A stretch of DNA of 64,000 nucleotides from Nitzschia sp. pyKryTriq1 (lineage: Eukaryota > Bacillariophyta > Bacillariophyceae > Bacillariales > Bacillariaceae). Positions 1 through 10,900 of this stretch are shown one piece after another. The first letter of the stretch is position 1. Each line of letters opens with the position of its first letter. The notes beneath the pieces were generated by a model. It did no database searches and was not told the DNA's origin. It worked only from the letters and a program-made list of their open reading frames with translations. The stretch is taken from the NCBI GenBank assembly GCA_956465555.1, contig OY101115.1, positions 4,440,120-4,504,119 of the forward strand, in the 5' to 3' direction. The translations under genes were made by a program, and so were the position numbers.

Positions 1-2216
1 GACTTCTTGACTGTTCCCTTGGATTCAACCGAGGTAGCGGCGGCCATAATATCTCCGCTTGTTGTTCCGCCAAGGTTGTGTCCCGAAGAAGTGAGCGATG
101 TACTGCCAATCTTGACCTTGGCCGGAGGTAGAACACGCTTGACAGCCACCTTCGTCCCTCGGTACTCCCCAAGAATGACAACACCGAAGCCCCCTTGTCC
201 GATAATCTCCGGAGGCTCGTTAAAGTGAAGTTCTTCAACGTTGATATGCCAGACAGAGTCACTTTGTTTCTTCTTGTATCCCAAATAGAAGAAGACCATA
301 ACTCCCACGACAATAAATACGGCGGCAAAGATGATAAGGAAGAAATATGTCGACTCCATGCATTTTGAGCCCATCTCAAACGTGTCGCCAGCACAGACGC
401 ACTCGCCCATCTCGTCGGGCACGCGATGACTTCCTTGGCCGTATACTGCTTCACATTCTTTGAAAAAAACAAGAGCAAAAGAAGTTGTTAGTTCCGCGAG
501 TGACGTAAACCCCATTCCATAATGACAGCAGAAATACTTACTTTTGTCCTCAACGATTACGCGAATGGGAGATTGTGAGATGGGTTTCCCGTTGACTTTG
601 ATGTCGATAACTTGAACTTGAACTTGGTCGTCAGACAAGGTGAACTCGTAGGCATAGGTGCCATTGAGATTCGTCACTTTCAGATTGGTTGTATAGTCTC
701 CGGCGTGTGAAACTACCTCGACTTCGACATCCTCCCGTTCCAAGTTGTCATAGATGCGAAGTGTAATACTTTCGCCTTGCTCGATGGTACCACAGATACT
801 CATTTTCTCGCATCCAGGAAGAGCATCGCCATAAAACAAGATGAGGTGGGGATCCTCCTCGTCTTCTTCAACATGATACACATCAACCTCGAAAGCCTTG
901 ACGCAAGGTTTGCAAAAGCAGTCATAGCCTTCCCCGTCATCGCAGTCTAATCCAATCTCACCGCACCCGCCAAAGAATTCTTTTTGGTGCCTCTTGAAGT
1001 ACCCTTCGGGACATGTAATGCCTTCCCAAAGATTGGAAGGGCGGGTACAGTACCAATCGTTTTTTTCATCCTGGACCAAGAACCCAGCTTCTTCCTGCAT
1101 GGTCCGAAGCTCAAAGTACGAGCGCGCAGGGCGAAAGCCTGCAATATGGCTGATTTCCGCCCCCTCTGCTGCCAATAGCGCAAGGACATTATTTGCACCA
1201 CACGGAGCGTTGGGTATCATGTCACGGATCGACAGGGAGTCACACGATTGAGTCTCATTAGTGGCAAGGCAATCGTCGAGCAAGCCACCCATCTCCGCAT
1301 GTTGGCCAAATTCCATCAAGGCGTCTTGAACAGCAAGCTGTACAGCACCGGGGACGGAAGGGAGGGCAGCAAAGGGCCACTCCGGGAAGATGTCAGTCGA
1401 GTGGAGGAAGGGGAAGAGTTCACCCGAGTCCATCACGAAGATCTTCGGATCGATAATCTTGAAGAGGTCGGGATCCACGTAGTCACCGTTCTCGTCCGTG
1501 GTAAGTTCGATTTGGTCTGTACGAATGAATCCAACATCAAAGCGTCCACTGAGAACGCCGTGCACGACATCGTTTTCATCGTTGGTGAAGATGAACTGTT
1601 TGGGGTCGTTGACATAGGACATGCCCGCCCTTTCCATCTCGTAGATTTGCATTTGACCTCCCATAAGATCAGTGATGCCTCCAGCTCCGATGATCTTGTC
1701 CTTGAGGTCAGCGATTGTGTTAATATCGTCGTTGTCATGGCGGACAGCGATGACACCGCCATACACATCAAGATCGAAGGTACGACCTCGGGTCTCGAGG
1801 CGACTGACGACCGTCGCGAGAGCAGTGGCTCCGACTTGAGTACCGATACAGGAGTAAACTCCAGGATTGGCATAGAGAAAGTCCAGTTCATCATTCTCGA
1901 TAGCCTCGAATATTCCATCGAAGTAGTAAGGTACCACTTTGAAGTCAATCGGAGGGTCGAATTTCTGGCCGGCCGTTGCCGTTAGAAAGTCAGCAAAAAC
2001 TTTATAGTTATTATCATATACAACTTCCAAAGCCATCGTCCCATGAATGCCAACTGTGTAGGAAGTTTTCTTCTGAACGAACGAGTCGAGCTTGATTTTG
2101 CTGAAACCGCACGCATCCACATTGGACGAGGACGACACTTCTCCGTCTTGTTGGGCAACGGCGATTCGCAAGAGAACCAGCAACAACGGCACATGGATCA
2201 TGTTGAGAGACTTCAT
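1..2216 (-). CDS. Receptor-like protein kinase with PhnD-type ligand-binding ectodomain (3' partial)
   Basis: Two exons on the minus strand: 2216-542 and 457 to beyond the left edge. The intron 541-458 has a GTAAGT donor and a CAAAG acceptor and keeps the frame (AAA|A + AA). The protein begins with a signal peptide (residues 1-21). About 52-330 resembles periplasmic phosphate/phosphonate-binding proteins (PhnD/PF12974 type): a YTVGIHG start, then a FLYANPGVYSCI stretch and a GRFDVGFIRTDQ stretch. A cysteine-rich EGF-like part (about 390-430), a beta-sandwich-like part (about 432-557) and a second Cys cluster follow. One membrane helix lies at about 597-617, followed by KKK. The kinase domain then starts, with the glycine loop GQGGFG (645-650) and VAVK (Lys 665). 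The catalytic loop lies outside the window. I infer a plasma-membrane receptor sensing a small, perhaps phosphorus-containing, ligand. The 1.7-kb exon 1 is fully open. Domain order is seen; the ligand is inference. Confidence 0.85.
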   Translation of the reverse strand, partial: MKSLNMIHVPLLLVLLRIAVAQQDGEVSSSSNVDACGFSKIKLDSFVQKKTSYTVGIHGTMALEVVYDNNYKVFADFLTATAGQKFDPPIDFKVVPYYFDGIFEAIENDELDFLYANPGVYSCIGTQVGATALATVVSRLETRGRTFDLDVYGGVIAVRHDNDDINTIADLKDKIIGAGGITDLMGGQMQIYEMERAGMSYVNDPKQFIFTNDENDVVHGVLSGRFDVGFIRTDQIELTTDENGDYVDPDLFKIIDPKIFVMDSGELFPFLHSTDIFPEWPFAALPSVPGAVQLAVQDALMEFGQHAEMGGLLDDCLATNETQSCDSLSIRDMIPNAPCGANNVLALLAAEGAEISHIAGFRPARSYFELRTMQEEAGFLVQDEKNDWYCTRPSNLWEGITCPEGYFKRHQKEFFGGCGEIGLDCDDGEGYDCFCKPCVKAFEVDVYHVEEDEEDPHLILFYGDALPGCEKMSICGTIEQGESITLRIYDNLEREDVEVEVVSHAGDYTTNLKVTNLNGTYAYEFTLSDDQVQVQVIDIKVNGKPISQSPIRVIVEDKSKYFCCHYGMGFTSLAELTTSFALVFFKECEAVYGQGSHRVPDEMGECVCAGDTFEMGSKCMESTYFFLIIFAAVFIVVGVMVFFYLGYKKKQSDSVWHINVEELHFNEPPEIIGQGGFGVVILGEYRGTKVAVKRVLPPAKVKIGSTSLTSSGHNLGGTTSGDIMAAATSVESKGTVKK

Positions 2217-3100
2217 TTTGAAAATATGAGATTGCTACAATACAATGCAGCTCTCGAATGGTGTCTGGTGTCGGAATTGAAATAATTTTGTGGGCTGAAG
2301 AAGATGATGTTTTCCGAGAAACGAAAGAAGGTTGACGCTAAAGTGCCAAATCGCCCAGAGTCAATTAAAAAATATTAATGCCCTTTTCCACTGACGTTGC
2401 AAGTATATTATTGCCCACCAAAGGATTCCTCTGACGTTGACATTTTCTTTCCTTTTCACAAACATAAATGACATTTTAACTTCAATTCAGGGCTATATAT
2501 AAGTGTCTGTGCCATCTGTTCCAGGCTTGGAGAATGGACAGAGTGTCCCCCCCTACCTAGCCTGCCTGCCTTTTGATGGGGAGAAGAACGACAAGTTTTA
2601 GTTGCACCACTAACACACTATTTTCTGGCCGGAAGAACCCCATCAACGACCAGGCCGCCGGCCTGCTGAAAATGTCCACATGGGAATTTGGCTTCCAAAA
2701 ATGACCGTGGAAGCAATAGACGGAAACATCAAGAAGGGCCATTCTTTATTCGGTCGCGGGTTGAGGAATCTCTACTTCACTACCGGTACGTACCGGTACC
2801 GGTAAAGGTACTGTACTGTAGTCCCTCTCTAATGCTACTACGCACGGAGAGAGCCAGTAGAGTAGAGATGTTTGTTGGGCGGGATATTTGGTCTCGATCT
2901 ACTCTCTACGAGTAGTACAGTACGGTACGAGTACTGTACTGCTAGTAGCAACTAGTACGAAGAGGGTGTTAGAGAGAGAAGGGCCCTACCGGTACCGCCG
3001 GTACGAATACGAGAATACTCGTGCTGTTGAAGCTTAAAAAGATCGTGGATATCATGCATAGCGATATTTCTTCGTTACTGTAGACTACGTACTAGAGCGT
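2217..3100. other. Intergenic: TATA-like site and CCGGTAC/GTAC-rich palindromic tract
   Basis: No supported gene. A TATATATAAG motif lies near 2494-2503; it could serve a transcript in either direction and is about 280 bp upstream of the receptor kinase start. From about 2780 to 3010 the DNA is packed with overlapping short palindromes (TACCGGTA, AGTACTGTACT, CTAGTAG). Confidence 0.4.
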
Positions 3101-3107
3101 AGTCTCA

Positions 3108-3275
3108 TCACTTCGTCGTACGAGAACATCAAGCAAACGACGTGATCTCTATCAAAAAGATCCCTTCGAAAGAAAACTACACCGACCCATTCACTAAAGG
3201 TCTCACTTCAACCAAACACAGCAGCCACTTAACACTGTCATTTTGTGAACAAATCTTCGTCGCCAAAGACTGAAA
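3108..3275 (+). mobile_element. Fossil fragment of a Copia-type retroelement (RNase H end)
   Basis: A short plus-strand stretch reads like the end of a Copia RNase H region: a REHQAN motif is followed by IPSKENYTDPFTKGL. The last part has the D-x-FTK-x-L pattern typical of this family. No LTRs or target duplication are recognisable around it. It is an old, broken and isolated fragment. The family assignment rests on this short motif only. Confidence 0.5.
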
Positions 3276-4020
3276 GAAATTGTTCCGTTGCATTGTGCAC
3301 ATCAGAGGCGCAGAATCGGCAGGATTGGCAGGATGTCCCCGATATTATTTAAGATTTTCTCTGGCGAATGCTCCTGCAATCCTGGCTGGCGGAGATCAAT
3401 TTTGCAGCATTTCACCCCGGCCTACCAGGATTGCCTACATTTTTTTCATGTAGAAAATATACCTTTGACGTGCGTCGACACAAAATTGAGACAAACGGCC
3501 GACGGACGAGCGTTGAATTACCATTCATGGATGAGATTTTATGACGCAGGAGTTAAAGTTGGATATGGCTTTGTTGGGTGGGAGAATTTTTTGTAGTCGG
3601 TCATCGTGGTACCACTTTTTGAGGCTAGATGGATGAGTTGATGATCCATAGTTATCACGGATATCCTCTAGAATAAATAATGTCGCGCGCCATGGATGGC
3701 CAGCGCGTTTGGCACAAATCGCGTACCAATCGTGCGCGTTTGTCACTGATTTTCTTGCGAGTACGGAAAACGGTGTACGAGAGTACAAGTACCGCTGTAG
3801 ATTGGCGAAGCCCAAAAGATCTCAACTGCCACGCGCGCGGCCCGCATCATTGAAACACCACAGCGCAGCGATCGCCGATCGAGGCGAGAACCCCGCCAAC
3901 ATATCTTACATCTTACCTGAAAGATTGATAGCGTAGTGTATCATATTATTGATTCTCTCCATCCCCGACCCTCAGCTTTGACTTGTCTTACTGTAGTATC
4001 ATATTATTTGCTTTTTTACA
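3276..4020. other. Intergenic without supported gene
   Basis: Short open frames on both strands show no recognisable motif. The 3' part is the upstream region of the Ysc84-type gene. Confidence 0.4.
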
Positions 4021-4978
4021 ATGGTTGGCTCTCGACCTAATCTAATTTCCATGGAAGGCATGATTTGGAATGGTAAGAAGAAGAAGACGAAACAGAAAAT
4101 CCACACCACATAATGGTGACATAAATACCCCTTCCGGTTCTCATAAGGCGACGATGACCCATTTTTGTTGTCACTAAATTGCTTTCCTTTCCTTTCCTTT
4201 CCTTTCTTCCAACACCTGCACTGCACATCCCACGAGTATAGCCAACCATGTGATGACGTACGCCTTGGATCCTGGACTTCGTGGTATTCCCAAGGGATAT
4301 TTCATGTCCTGCGCGGGAGTGGTCATTCTCCATTCCGTCCAGGCCGGATTCATGTTCTCGGGAAGTGTAGGTACGGGAATCTTCCTCCGACGCGGTCTGG
4401 ATGGAAAGTGGAGCAACCCCGTAGCTTGCGGTGTGGCAAGTATTGGCGCCGGATTTCAGATCGGGGCCGCCATGAAAGATGTCATCATTTTCTTGCCCGA
4501 CGATGAATCGGTCCAAACGTTATTCAGCAAGGGTGTCACGGTGGGCGCCCACTCGGATGTGACGATTGGAGTGGGAAGAGAGTTTGAAGGAGGCATGGGC
4601 GCTTCGGGAGCAGGTATGTCTGCGATTATTAGTATGGCTTATACCAAGGGAGCCTTTATGGGTGCCTCCATGGAGGGAGCCTTTGTTTCCCCTCGTCGCG
4701 GGGCCAACGAGGCCTTCTATGGTCCAGGCAACGGTAATCCAAAAGATATCATTGAAGGAAAGGTCCTATTTCCTTCCCACAAGGTTACCATGATGGAAGA
4801 ACTGACAGATAAACTCGAAAAAGCGTGCCAAGGTATCAGTGAGAAGATTGGCGATGCGGAAGCGAAGAAGGCGGAGCAAGCTGCCGCCGAAGCCGAAAAG
4901 GCAGCGGCAACTGTCAAAACGACTGCATCGGATATTGTCGAATTCGATGCCAAAGAAGCAGCCTCCGAACAGGCCTAA
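4021..4978 (+). CDS. Ysc84/SH3YL1-type lipid- and actin-binding domain protein
   Basis: Two exons, 4021-4072 and 4242-4978, give 262 aa. Exon 1 begins MVGSRPNLISMEGMIWN and ends at a GGTAAGA donor. The 169-nt intron ends after a CCTTT-repeat pyrimidine tract at TATAG, and the join (G + CC) restores the frame before NHVMTYALDPGLRGIPKGYF. The body matches the Ysc84/DUF500 fold (PF04366): a GVVILHSVQAGFMFSGSVGTG block, a glycine-rich core and DVTIGVGREFEGG. In yeast and animals this domain binds phosphoinositides and actin patches during endocytosis. No SH3 domain follows; the tail (about 190-262) is a charged Ala/Glu/Lys helix. A shorter start at 4253 is possible if the intron is wrong. Confidence 0.72.
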
Positions 4979-6043
4979 CTACAAAATAGATATAGTCCAT
5001 CGGATATGGTCGTGGAAATACTATATATCCTCGTTCGAAATGCTACCAGTATACTAATTGATTACTGATAGTAGGACGAAGTATTACTGCACGAACTTCG
5101 TACTCTCGTTAGCTAGCTCTAGAGCTAGCTCTAGCTAGAGAGAGAGAGAGAGAGCTTACTAGTACTCGCTACTAGAATAGCACTCGATAAGCGGCGCCCC
5201 GCTGTAATTTCTTTTCGTTGGTCGTTCTTGGCACTTCTTGGAAGAAGTGGTGGATCCCCCCAAGAACAATACCCCAAGAACAATAGTCTCCAAGAAGAAC
5301 GACAAAAAGTAGAATGCTGCAGTGCGCCGAGGACCACAACAAGAAGGAGGGATTTTTTACTCCAGTACTATGCCTGAGGTTCTTGGAGGATGAAATAGAT
5401 AACCTTGAGATAGTAGTACCAAGAACCAGCAGCACGACATGAAACTTATCAGAATGATAGTACTACTGCTCGTCCTACTTGGTAGTAGTAGTTACTACTG
5501 TACGTACGAGTACACTACGGCCGGCCAGTAGTACTATGAGATCTACCGTAACTAGTAGTAGAGAGTCTAGCTAGTAGAGAACAGAACTGGCGACTGCTTT
5601 CATGGAGTACCAGGTACAAGTACTGTGTCCCATTGTAGTCTACTGCTCTGCCCCTGGCTATTATTAGTCCTGTAGCTGGGCTGCACCACCGTATGTTGAC
5701 TGATGATGACGGGAGTGACGTTGTCTGTTCTCCCCCTTTTCTCGGAAGTACAATAATCACATCTTGATCTCCCCGTCCACCCCCCGTTTTTGACTTTATT
5801 GTACACCCCCCTTACTGTACCGGTACAGTAAACGTACCGCGGTGCCAAAATACCGGTACAGTATCTACCCGAAGCGCGTGCTAACGGTAATATCCAGAAC
5901 CCATAGAACATGTAGAGAAGACATCGCGACAGTTCACGCATGTCACATGGCACGCAATGCTACTTGTAGATCAACAAAACTATTCATATATTTCAGTCAA
6001 TACAACCATCTCTTCAAGCTGTAGATCGTTGAATCTCAAGAGC
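4979..6043. other. Intergenic: short palindromes and small internal repeats
   Basis: No gene recognised. Around 5110-5155 is a CTAG/AGAG simple-sequence tract. Around 5255-5300 the motif CCCAAGAACAATA recurs at short intervals. CCGGTAC-type palindromes cluster at 5815-5865. Open frames here look random. Confidence 0.4.
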
Positions 6044-7870
6044 ATGTCGAATGTGATTGAAAACGTCATCGTTCAAGTGAGTGTTTTGGCAGGCAAAGAT
6101 TTGGTCGCCAAGGATAAAAATTTACTCTGGCGCAAAACGACATCGAACCCGTATGTCGAAATTCGAAAGGGAACTACCGTTGGTGGTGCTTCTAGCGTTT
6201 CCAGCAAGATTTTTGGAACGACGAAGACTCAATACAAGACTCTCGATCCTACGTGGGGGGCGGCGGGCAACACCAACAATGAAACATTCGTTGTGGAGTT
6301 TTTCGATGAAGAATGTTTCCAGGAACCCTGTCTGGAGTTGAAAGTCTGGAGTAAACAGGATACCAAAAAGGAGGGGGGTCATGCTGCCATGGGTACCATC
6401 CAGATTCCCATCACGGTGGACAAGAGTCAAAAACAAATCACGACGACCGAGTGGTATGATATTCCACCCGACTCGGCCAAGGATGCCAAGGGACAACTTC
6501 ACGTCCAGCTCGATATTTCCTTGGTCTATGCCAAAAGTTTGATTCGAGGAAATCAATTTCCATTGCAGGGAGATTACATTCAAGTAGGATTGGCGTGGGA
6601 CATGTTGCCAGGACGTACGGCAGTCGATCTCGATGTATCCTGTGTCGCCATATCCAAAACGGGAGGTCAGGTCATTATGGGAGATACCGTGTATTATGGA
6701 AACGTCGCGAATTCCAATGAATCCGTCTTGCACAGCGGCGACGAACAAGTGGGAGACGAAGATGGCGATGATGAAAAGATTATTTTCGAATTGCATCGCG
6801 TTCCAGATCGAGTATTGTGCATGTATGTGGTTTTGACCGTGGCGACGCCGAATATGCGGATCGGCGACATTGAATCGACGACGCTACGTGTCTATGATAC
6901 CAAAAAAGGTACCACGCTCTGTAAATTCACCCCAGCGTCTGCAGCCATGAGTAAGAGTCATGACTCGACCGCCATGTTCATGGTACGAATCGCACGACAA
7001 AAGGGATCGAGTAAAAAGTGGATCTTGGCGACTATTGAAGATACGCATCCGACGGCTAGAGACTTTGGATCACTCATCCCCTACATGAAAAGTTATACGC
7101 GTGACTTGATTCCCGACATTAATGTGGATCCATCCGAACGAGTGGCGATTATGCGAAAGGGAGGAAACGTTCGATTGTCAGATTATACCAAGGGGGGGAC
7201 CCTTCCCGATCGATTGACGTTTGGGCTAGCCTGGGATGTCACCGATGGTGTCAATATCGACCTGGATGCCTCCGCTGTTTGTTTCGATTCGGATTTGAAT
7301 GTGACTGATATTGTCTGTGGAAAACAAACGCGCAGGGGTACGAATACTAATATCATCATGGCCGCAACACTACAGTCGGCCGATGGAGCCATTGTACATC
7401 AAGGGGATGAGCAAGAAGGAGATGAAGTTGGTGACGATGAAATGATCAACATTTCACTCAGCAAGGTCGATTCGAACATTCAATACATTGCCTTTGTCAT
7501 CAATTCCTACAGTGGACAAGAGCTGGATGATGTAGATCGAGCTGCATGCCATTTATTTGATCCAGAAACAGCCGCCGACATTGCCACGTATGCCATGACA
7601 AACTCGGCGTCTTTAGACGGTTTCACGGCCCTTCTGGTTGGGTGCTTGTATCGAGCTGGAACCACCAAGGGTGGACAAGAGTGGTGTTTGTGCATCATTT
7701 CCAATGCAGCCATGGGCATGGTGGTTCAGGATTGCATTCCCGACTTAAAGGACTTCCTAAAAGCATCACCACCGCAGACTCCACCTAAAGGCGAAAGCAA
7801 TCCAGAGATCAACACGGTCATGGAACGTCAAATGCCGGTGGTCGTTCCGATAGCCGAAGACGAGGAATGA
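6044..7870 (+). CDS. C2 domain protein with two TerD domains
   Basis: Single exon, 608 aa. An N-terminal C2-like beta-sandwich (about 5-135) begins VIENVIVQVSVLAGKDLVAKD and contains the usual NPYVEI and LDPTWG positions. Two TerD (tellurium-resistance type) domains follow. Each carries the acidic calcium-binding signature: HSGDEQVGDEDGDDE near residue 230 and HQGDEQEGDEVGDDE near 452. Each has a GLAWD strand with D-x-D just after it (AVDLDVS, NIDLDAS). TerD proteins bind Ca2+ and in bacteria belong to Ter stress operons; C2 domains bind membranes in a Ca2+-dependent way. I infer a Ca2+-responsive membrane-associated protein. I chose ATG 6044 because the C2 homology starts there; an in-frame ATG at 5957 would add 29 featureless residues. 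Confidence 0.85.
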   Translation: MSNVIENVIVQVSVLAGKDLVAKDKNLLWRKTTSNPYVEIRKGTTVGGASSVSSKIFGTTKTQYKTLDPTWGAAGNTNNETFVVEFFDEECFQEPCLELKVWSKQDTKKEGGHAAMGTIQIPITVDKSQKQITTTEWYDIPPDSAKDAKGQLHVQLDISLVYAKSLIRGNQFPLQGDYIQVGLAWDMLPGRTAVDLDVSCVAISKTGGQVIMGDTVYYGNVANSNESVLHSGDEQVGDEDGDDEKIIFELHRVPDRVLCMYVVLTVATPNMRIGDIESTTLRVYDTKKGTTLCKFTPASAAMSKSHDSTAMFMVRIARQKGSSKKWILATIEDTHPTARDFGSLIPYMKSYTRDLIPDINVDPSERVAIMRKGGNVRLSDYTKGGTLPDRLTFGLAWDVTDGVNIDLDASAVCFDSDLNVTDIVCGKQTRRGTNTNIIMAATLQSADGAIVHQGDEQEGDEVGDDEMINISLSKVDSNIQYIAFVINSYSGQELDDVDRAACHLFDPETAADIATYAMTNSASLDGFTALLVGCLYRAGTTKGGQEWCLCIISNAAMGMVVQDCIPDLKDFLKASPPQTPPKGESNPEINTVMERQMPVVVPIAEDEE

Positions 7871-7989
7871 GTAGAGCACGGCCGCTCAACCACTAGATCG
7901 AGGCCGAAGAATTGAAATGTATCCATCCTTTTTCACTTTTGAAAACAATTATTAGAACTATCAAAACATGATCCTTGGCGGCAACGAAC

Positions 7990-10900
7990 TCAAGTAGACT
8001 CATTTGCTACAGTATCCCCACCTGCAGCCGGGAAATTGCTTGCTGCAATATCCCCATCGGCAGATATGTCTCCAGATGCAGATATATCTCCAGTTACAGA
8101 AATGCCTCCAGAAGCCGATATGGCGGCCGCAGAGATAGCTCCAGTCGCAGTCATGCCTCCAGACGCAACTATATCTCCAGTCGCTGTTATGTCGTTCGCA
8201 GATACATCTCCACTCGCAGATACGTCGTTCGCAGATATGTCTCCAGCTACGGAAACTTTTCCACCTACTTCAAGGTCTGAACGAACGAAAGCACCGCCGT
8301 CATTTCCGGCTTCAAATGCCGTCACAGTTTGAAGCGATTCATTGGTGTATTCAAGCTTGATAAATTGGCTCGCCGTTAGGCTTTTCACCTTGATGTCCTG
8401 TCCATTGATAGCATTCAAAATGTCTTGGGCGCTCACATCGACCGAAAGCGGCGATTCTGTCGTGAGGCTTCCCACAGACAAAGACGCCCCGCTTAGAGCA
8501 GTCTGTACTGACGTGGTATCCAAGGGACCACTCAAACCCGACGTGGCGGTCACCGTGCCAGCCGTCAAGCTAGCGACCGAGAGGGTCGCACCAGCAAGAG
8601 CATTGACGACGCTATCACGATCAATGGTGCCCGGTGTCGTGCTGCCGCTCGTTTCGAGACCGATGATGTCGGTCGCATTCACCGGAGAGACCGATCCACC
8701 CGTGCTTACGATGTCTCCGCTCGCTTTTAGCGTTGCTACCTCGAGATTGGAGCCAGCGAGCGCATTCACCACGGCATCAGGGACCAAGGACGTGGCATTT
8801 ACCGTACCAGCCGTCAAGCTAGCGACCGAGAGGGTTGCACCAGCAAGAGCATTCACGATGCTATCACGATCAATGGTGCCCGGTGTCGTGCTGCCGCTCG
8901 TTTCGAGACCGATGATGTCGATCGCATTCACCGGAGAGACCGATCCACCCGTGCTTACGATGTCTCCGCTCGCCTTTAGAGTTGCTACCTCGAGGTTGGA
9001 GCCAGCGAGCGCATTCACCACGGCATCAGGGACCAAGGACGTGGCATTTACCGTACCAGCCGTCAAGCTAGCGACCGAGAGGGTCGCACCAGCAAGAGCA
9101 TTGACGACGCTATCACGATCAATGGTGCCCGGTGTCGTGCTGCCGCTCGTTTCGAGACCGATGATGTCGGTCGCATTCACCGGAGACACCGATCCACCCG
9201 TGCTTAGAATGTCTCCGCTCGCTTTTAGCGTTGCTACCTCGAGGTTGGAGCCAGCGAGCGCATTCACCACGGCATCAGGGACCAAGGACGTGGCATTTAC
9301 CGTACCAGCCGTCAAGCTAGCGACCGATAGATCGGTACCGTCAAGCGCAGCGATGACACTCGCCACGATACTAGCTGTATCGATAGCCACGGTTCCTGGC
9401 ACGCTGGTGCTCGTATCCAGGCCGATCACGCCACTTTCGCTTGTTATATTCCCTCCGGCGGTAACGGTAGTGCCGGCGATGATGGCGCTCTGGGTTGTGA
9501 TGTTGTCTGTTGCACTGATGGATGACGTGGAGACAAGACTTTTGACCGTGACGTCTTGACCACTCAAATCGAACCCATTTGAACCAAGGACGGTAGGGGT
9601 CCCGGCTTGATTTTCGATAGTAACGAGAGGAGTTTCAATGCCGTTTGCAGTGATAGTAGTTCCGTTGGTGGCTTGGAGTGCTCTTGAGTCGTCTTTGGCG
9701 TCATTGGTTCTTCTTCTGGTTGTTTGCGCTGGAACCAAATGTATGGTGCCTGCTACCACCAATCCTGCGAGCTCAAGCGTTTGGCCTGCGAGTGCTGCTG
9801 GGTTAAAAGAAGGAGAAATAGTCCCACCGGCAACGATATTACCACCAACGTACACGTTTTGGGTCGTGTTGATGTTCCCACCTGCTTCGATTGAGCCACC
9901 AGTGACTATTCCATCTCCGGTGATAGTCGTTGTCGTGGTTGTCTGGAGGGCTCTTTCTTCTTCAGCAGCTCTTCGCCTTGTAGATCCCCCCGTTGCGACT
10001 AGGGTCTCTGCTGTAATAGTTCCTTCAGCATCAATATCTCCACTCGACTTGAGTGAGGTTGCCTTGAGATGCCCACGGACGGTAACCTGATTAGAAGACA
10101 CCGGCGAAATCGTATTGACTTGAACTTCTCCATGGTCCAAAATAAGGTCCGATTCTCCAATGATATCCCCCTCCTGCGCAAAAATAACGGAATTCAATGG
10201 AAGGCGTTAGTGAGGCATCGTTCAAATACCAAAGTTCCAGTGACTGGGGGTCTCTAGTCGAAGAAAACAGCACACGCACCACAAATAGTTCAGGAATGGG
10301 GGGACGATGGTAGCAACCCCTTTCGCTTCCCTTTCCACCACCAGAACATGATTTTTGTTTGATGTGTACATCTTCGTAGAAGTAGGTCTCGGTATCAATG
10401 ATCATTTCGAGACGTTGCTTAAATTCAACATCGACGCGATCTTTGATGGTGAATCTAATCTTTCCACTGCGCCCGGGACCATCAATAGTGACTGAGCAAA
10501 TGTCAAAAAAGGGATGAGAACAGGATGCTATTGCACTGCACGATCAAGGGAATGTAGCGAATCAAAGCACCTACCATCGTCGTAAAAAGTCACTGTGCAG
10601 GGAAAAGGGAAGATGGGAACAATAAGATACAGTTATCGAATGATCACGCCAGGGTCTGAAACATAACCTGCTTACCGGTATCATGAAAGAACACATCCGC
10701 CGTGTCCTGGTACGTAACTGAAAGAAAGAGACAAACATATGTTAGATATGAGATAGACAAGAGGCCAAAGCAAAGAATCCCTTTCAAGATGAGCATACGA
10801 AAACTCACCATCATCGTAAAAGTCCACTTCCTCGTGGAACTCAACGTCTTCATTGAAGCGAGTAAACCTTTCAAATGTTGTCCTATTGTTGAACACCACG

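Noticed and set aside
1248-1985. Plus-strand open frame of 245 codons and a 171-codon minus frame in the same place
   Set aside because: Both overlap exon 1 of the receptor kinase, whose own frame (2216-542) has a signal peptide and clear domain motifs.
3525-3815. Minus-strand open frame of 96 codons
   Set aside because: No recognisable motif, no splice partners, and a random-looking composition.
5957-6043. Upstream in-frame ATG of the C2-TerD gene
   Set aside because: It would add 29 residues with no signal or domain feature; the C2 homology begins at 6044.
8342-9559. Plus-strand open frame of 405 codons
   Set aside because: It is the antisense shadow of the repeat exon on the minus strand, open because the repeats and codon bias leave few antisense stops.
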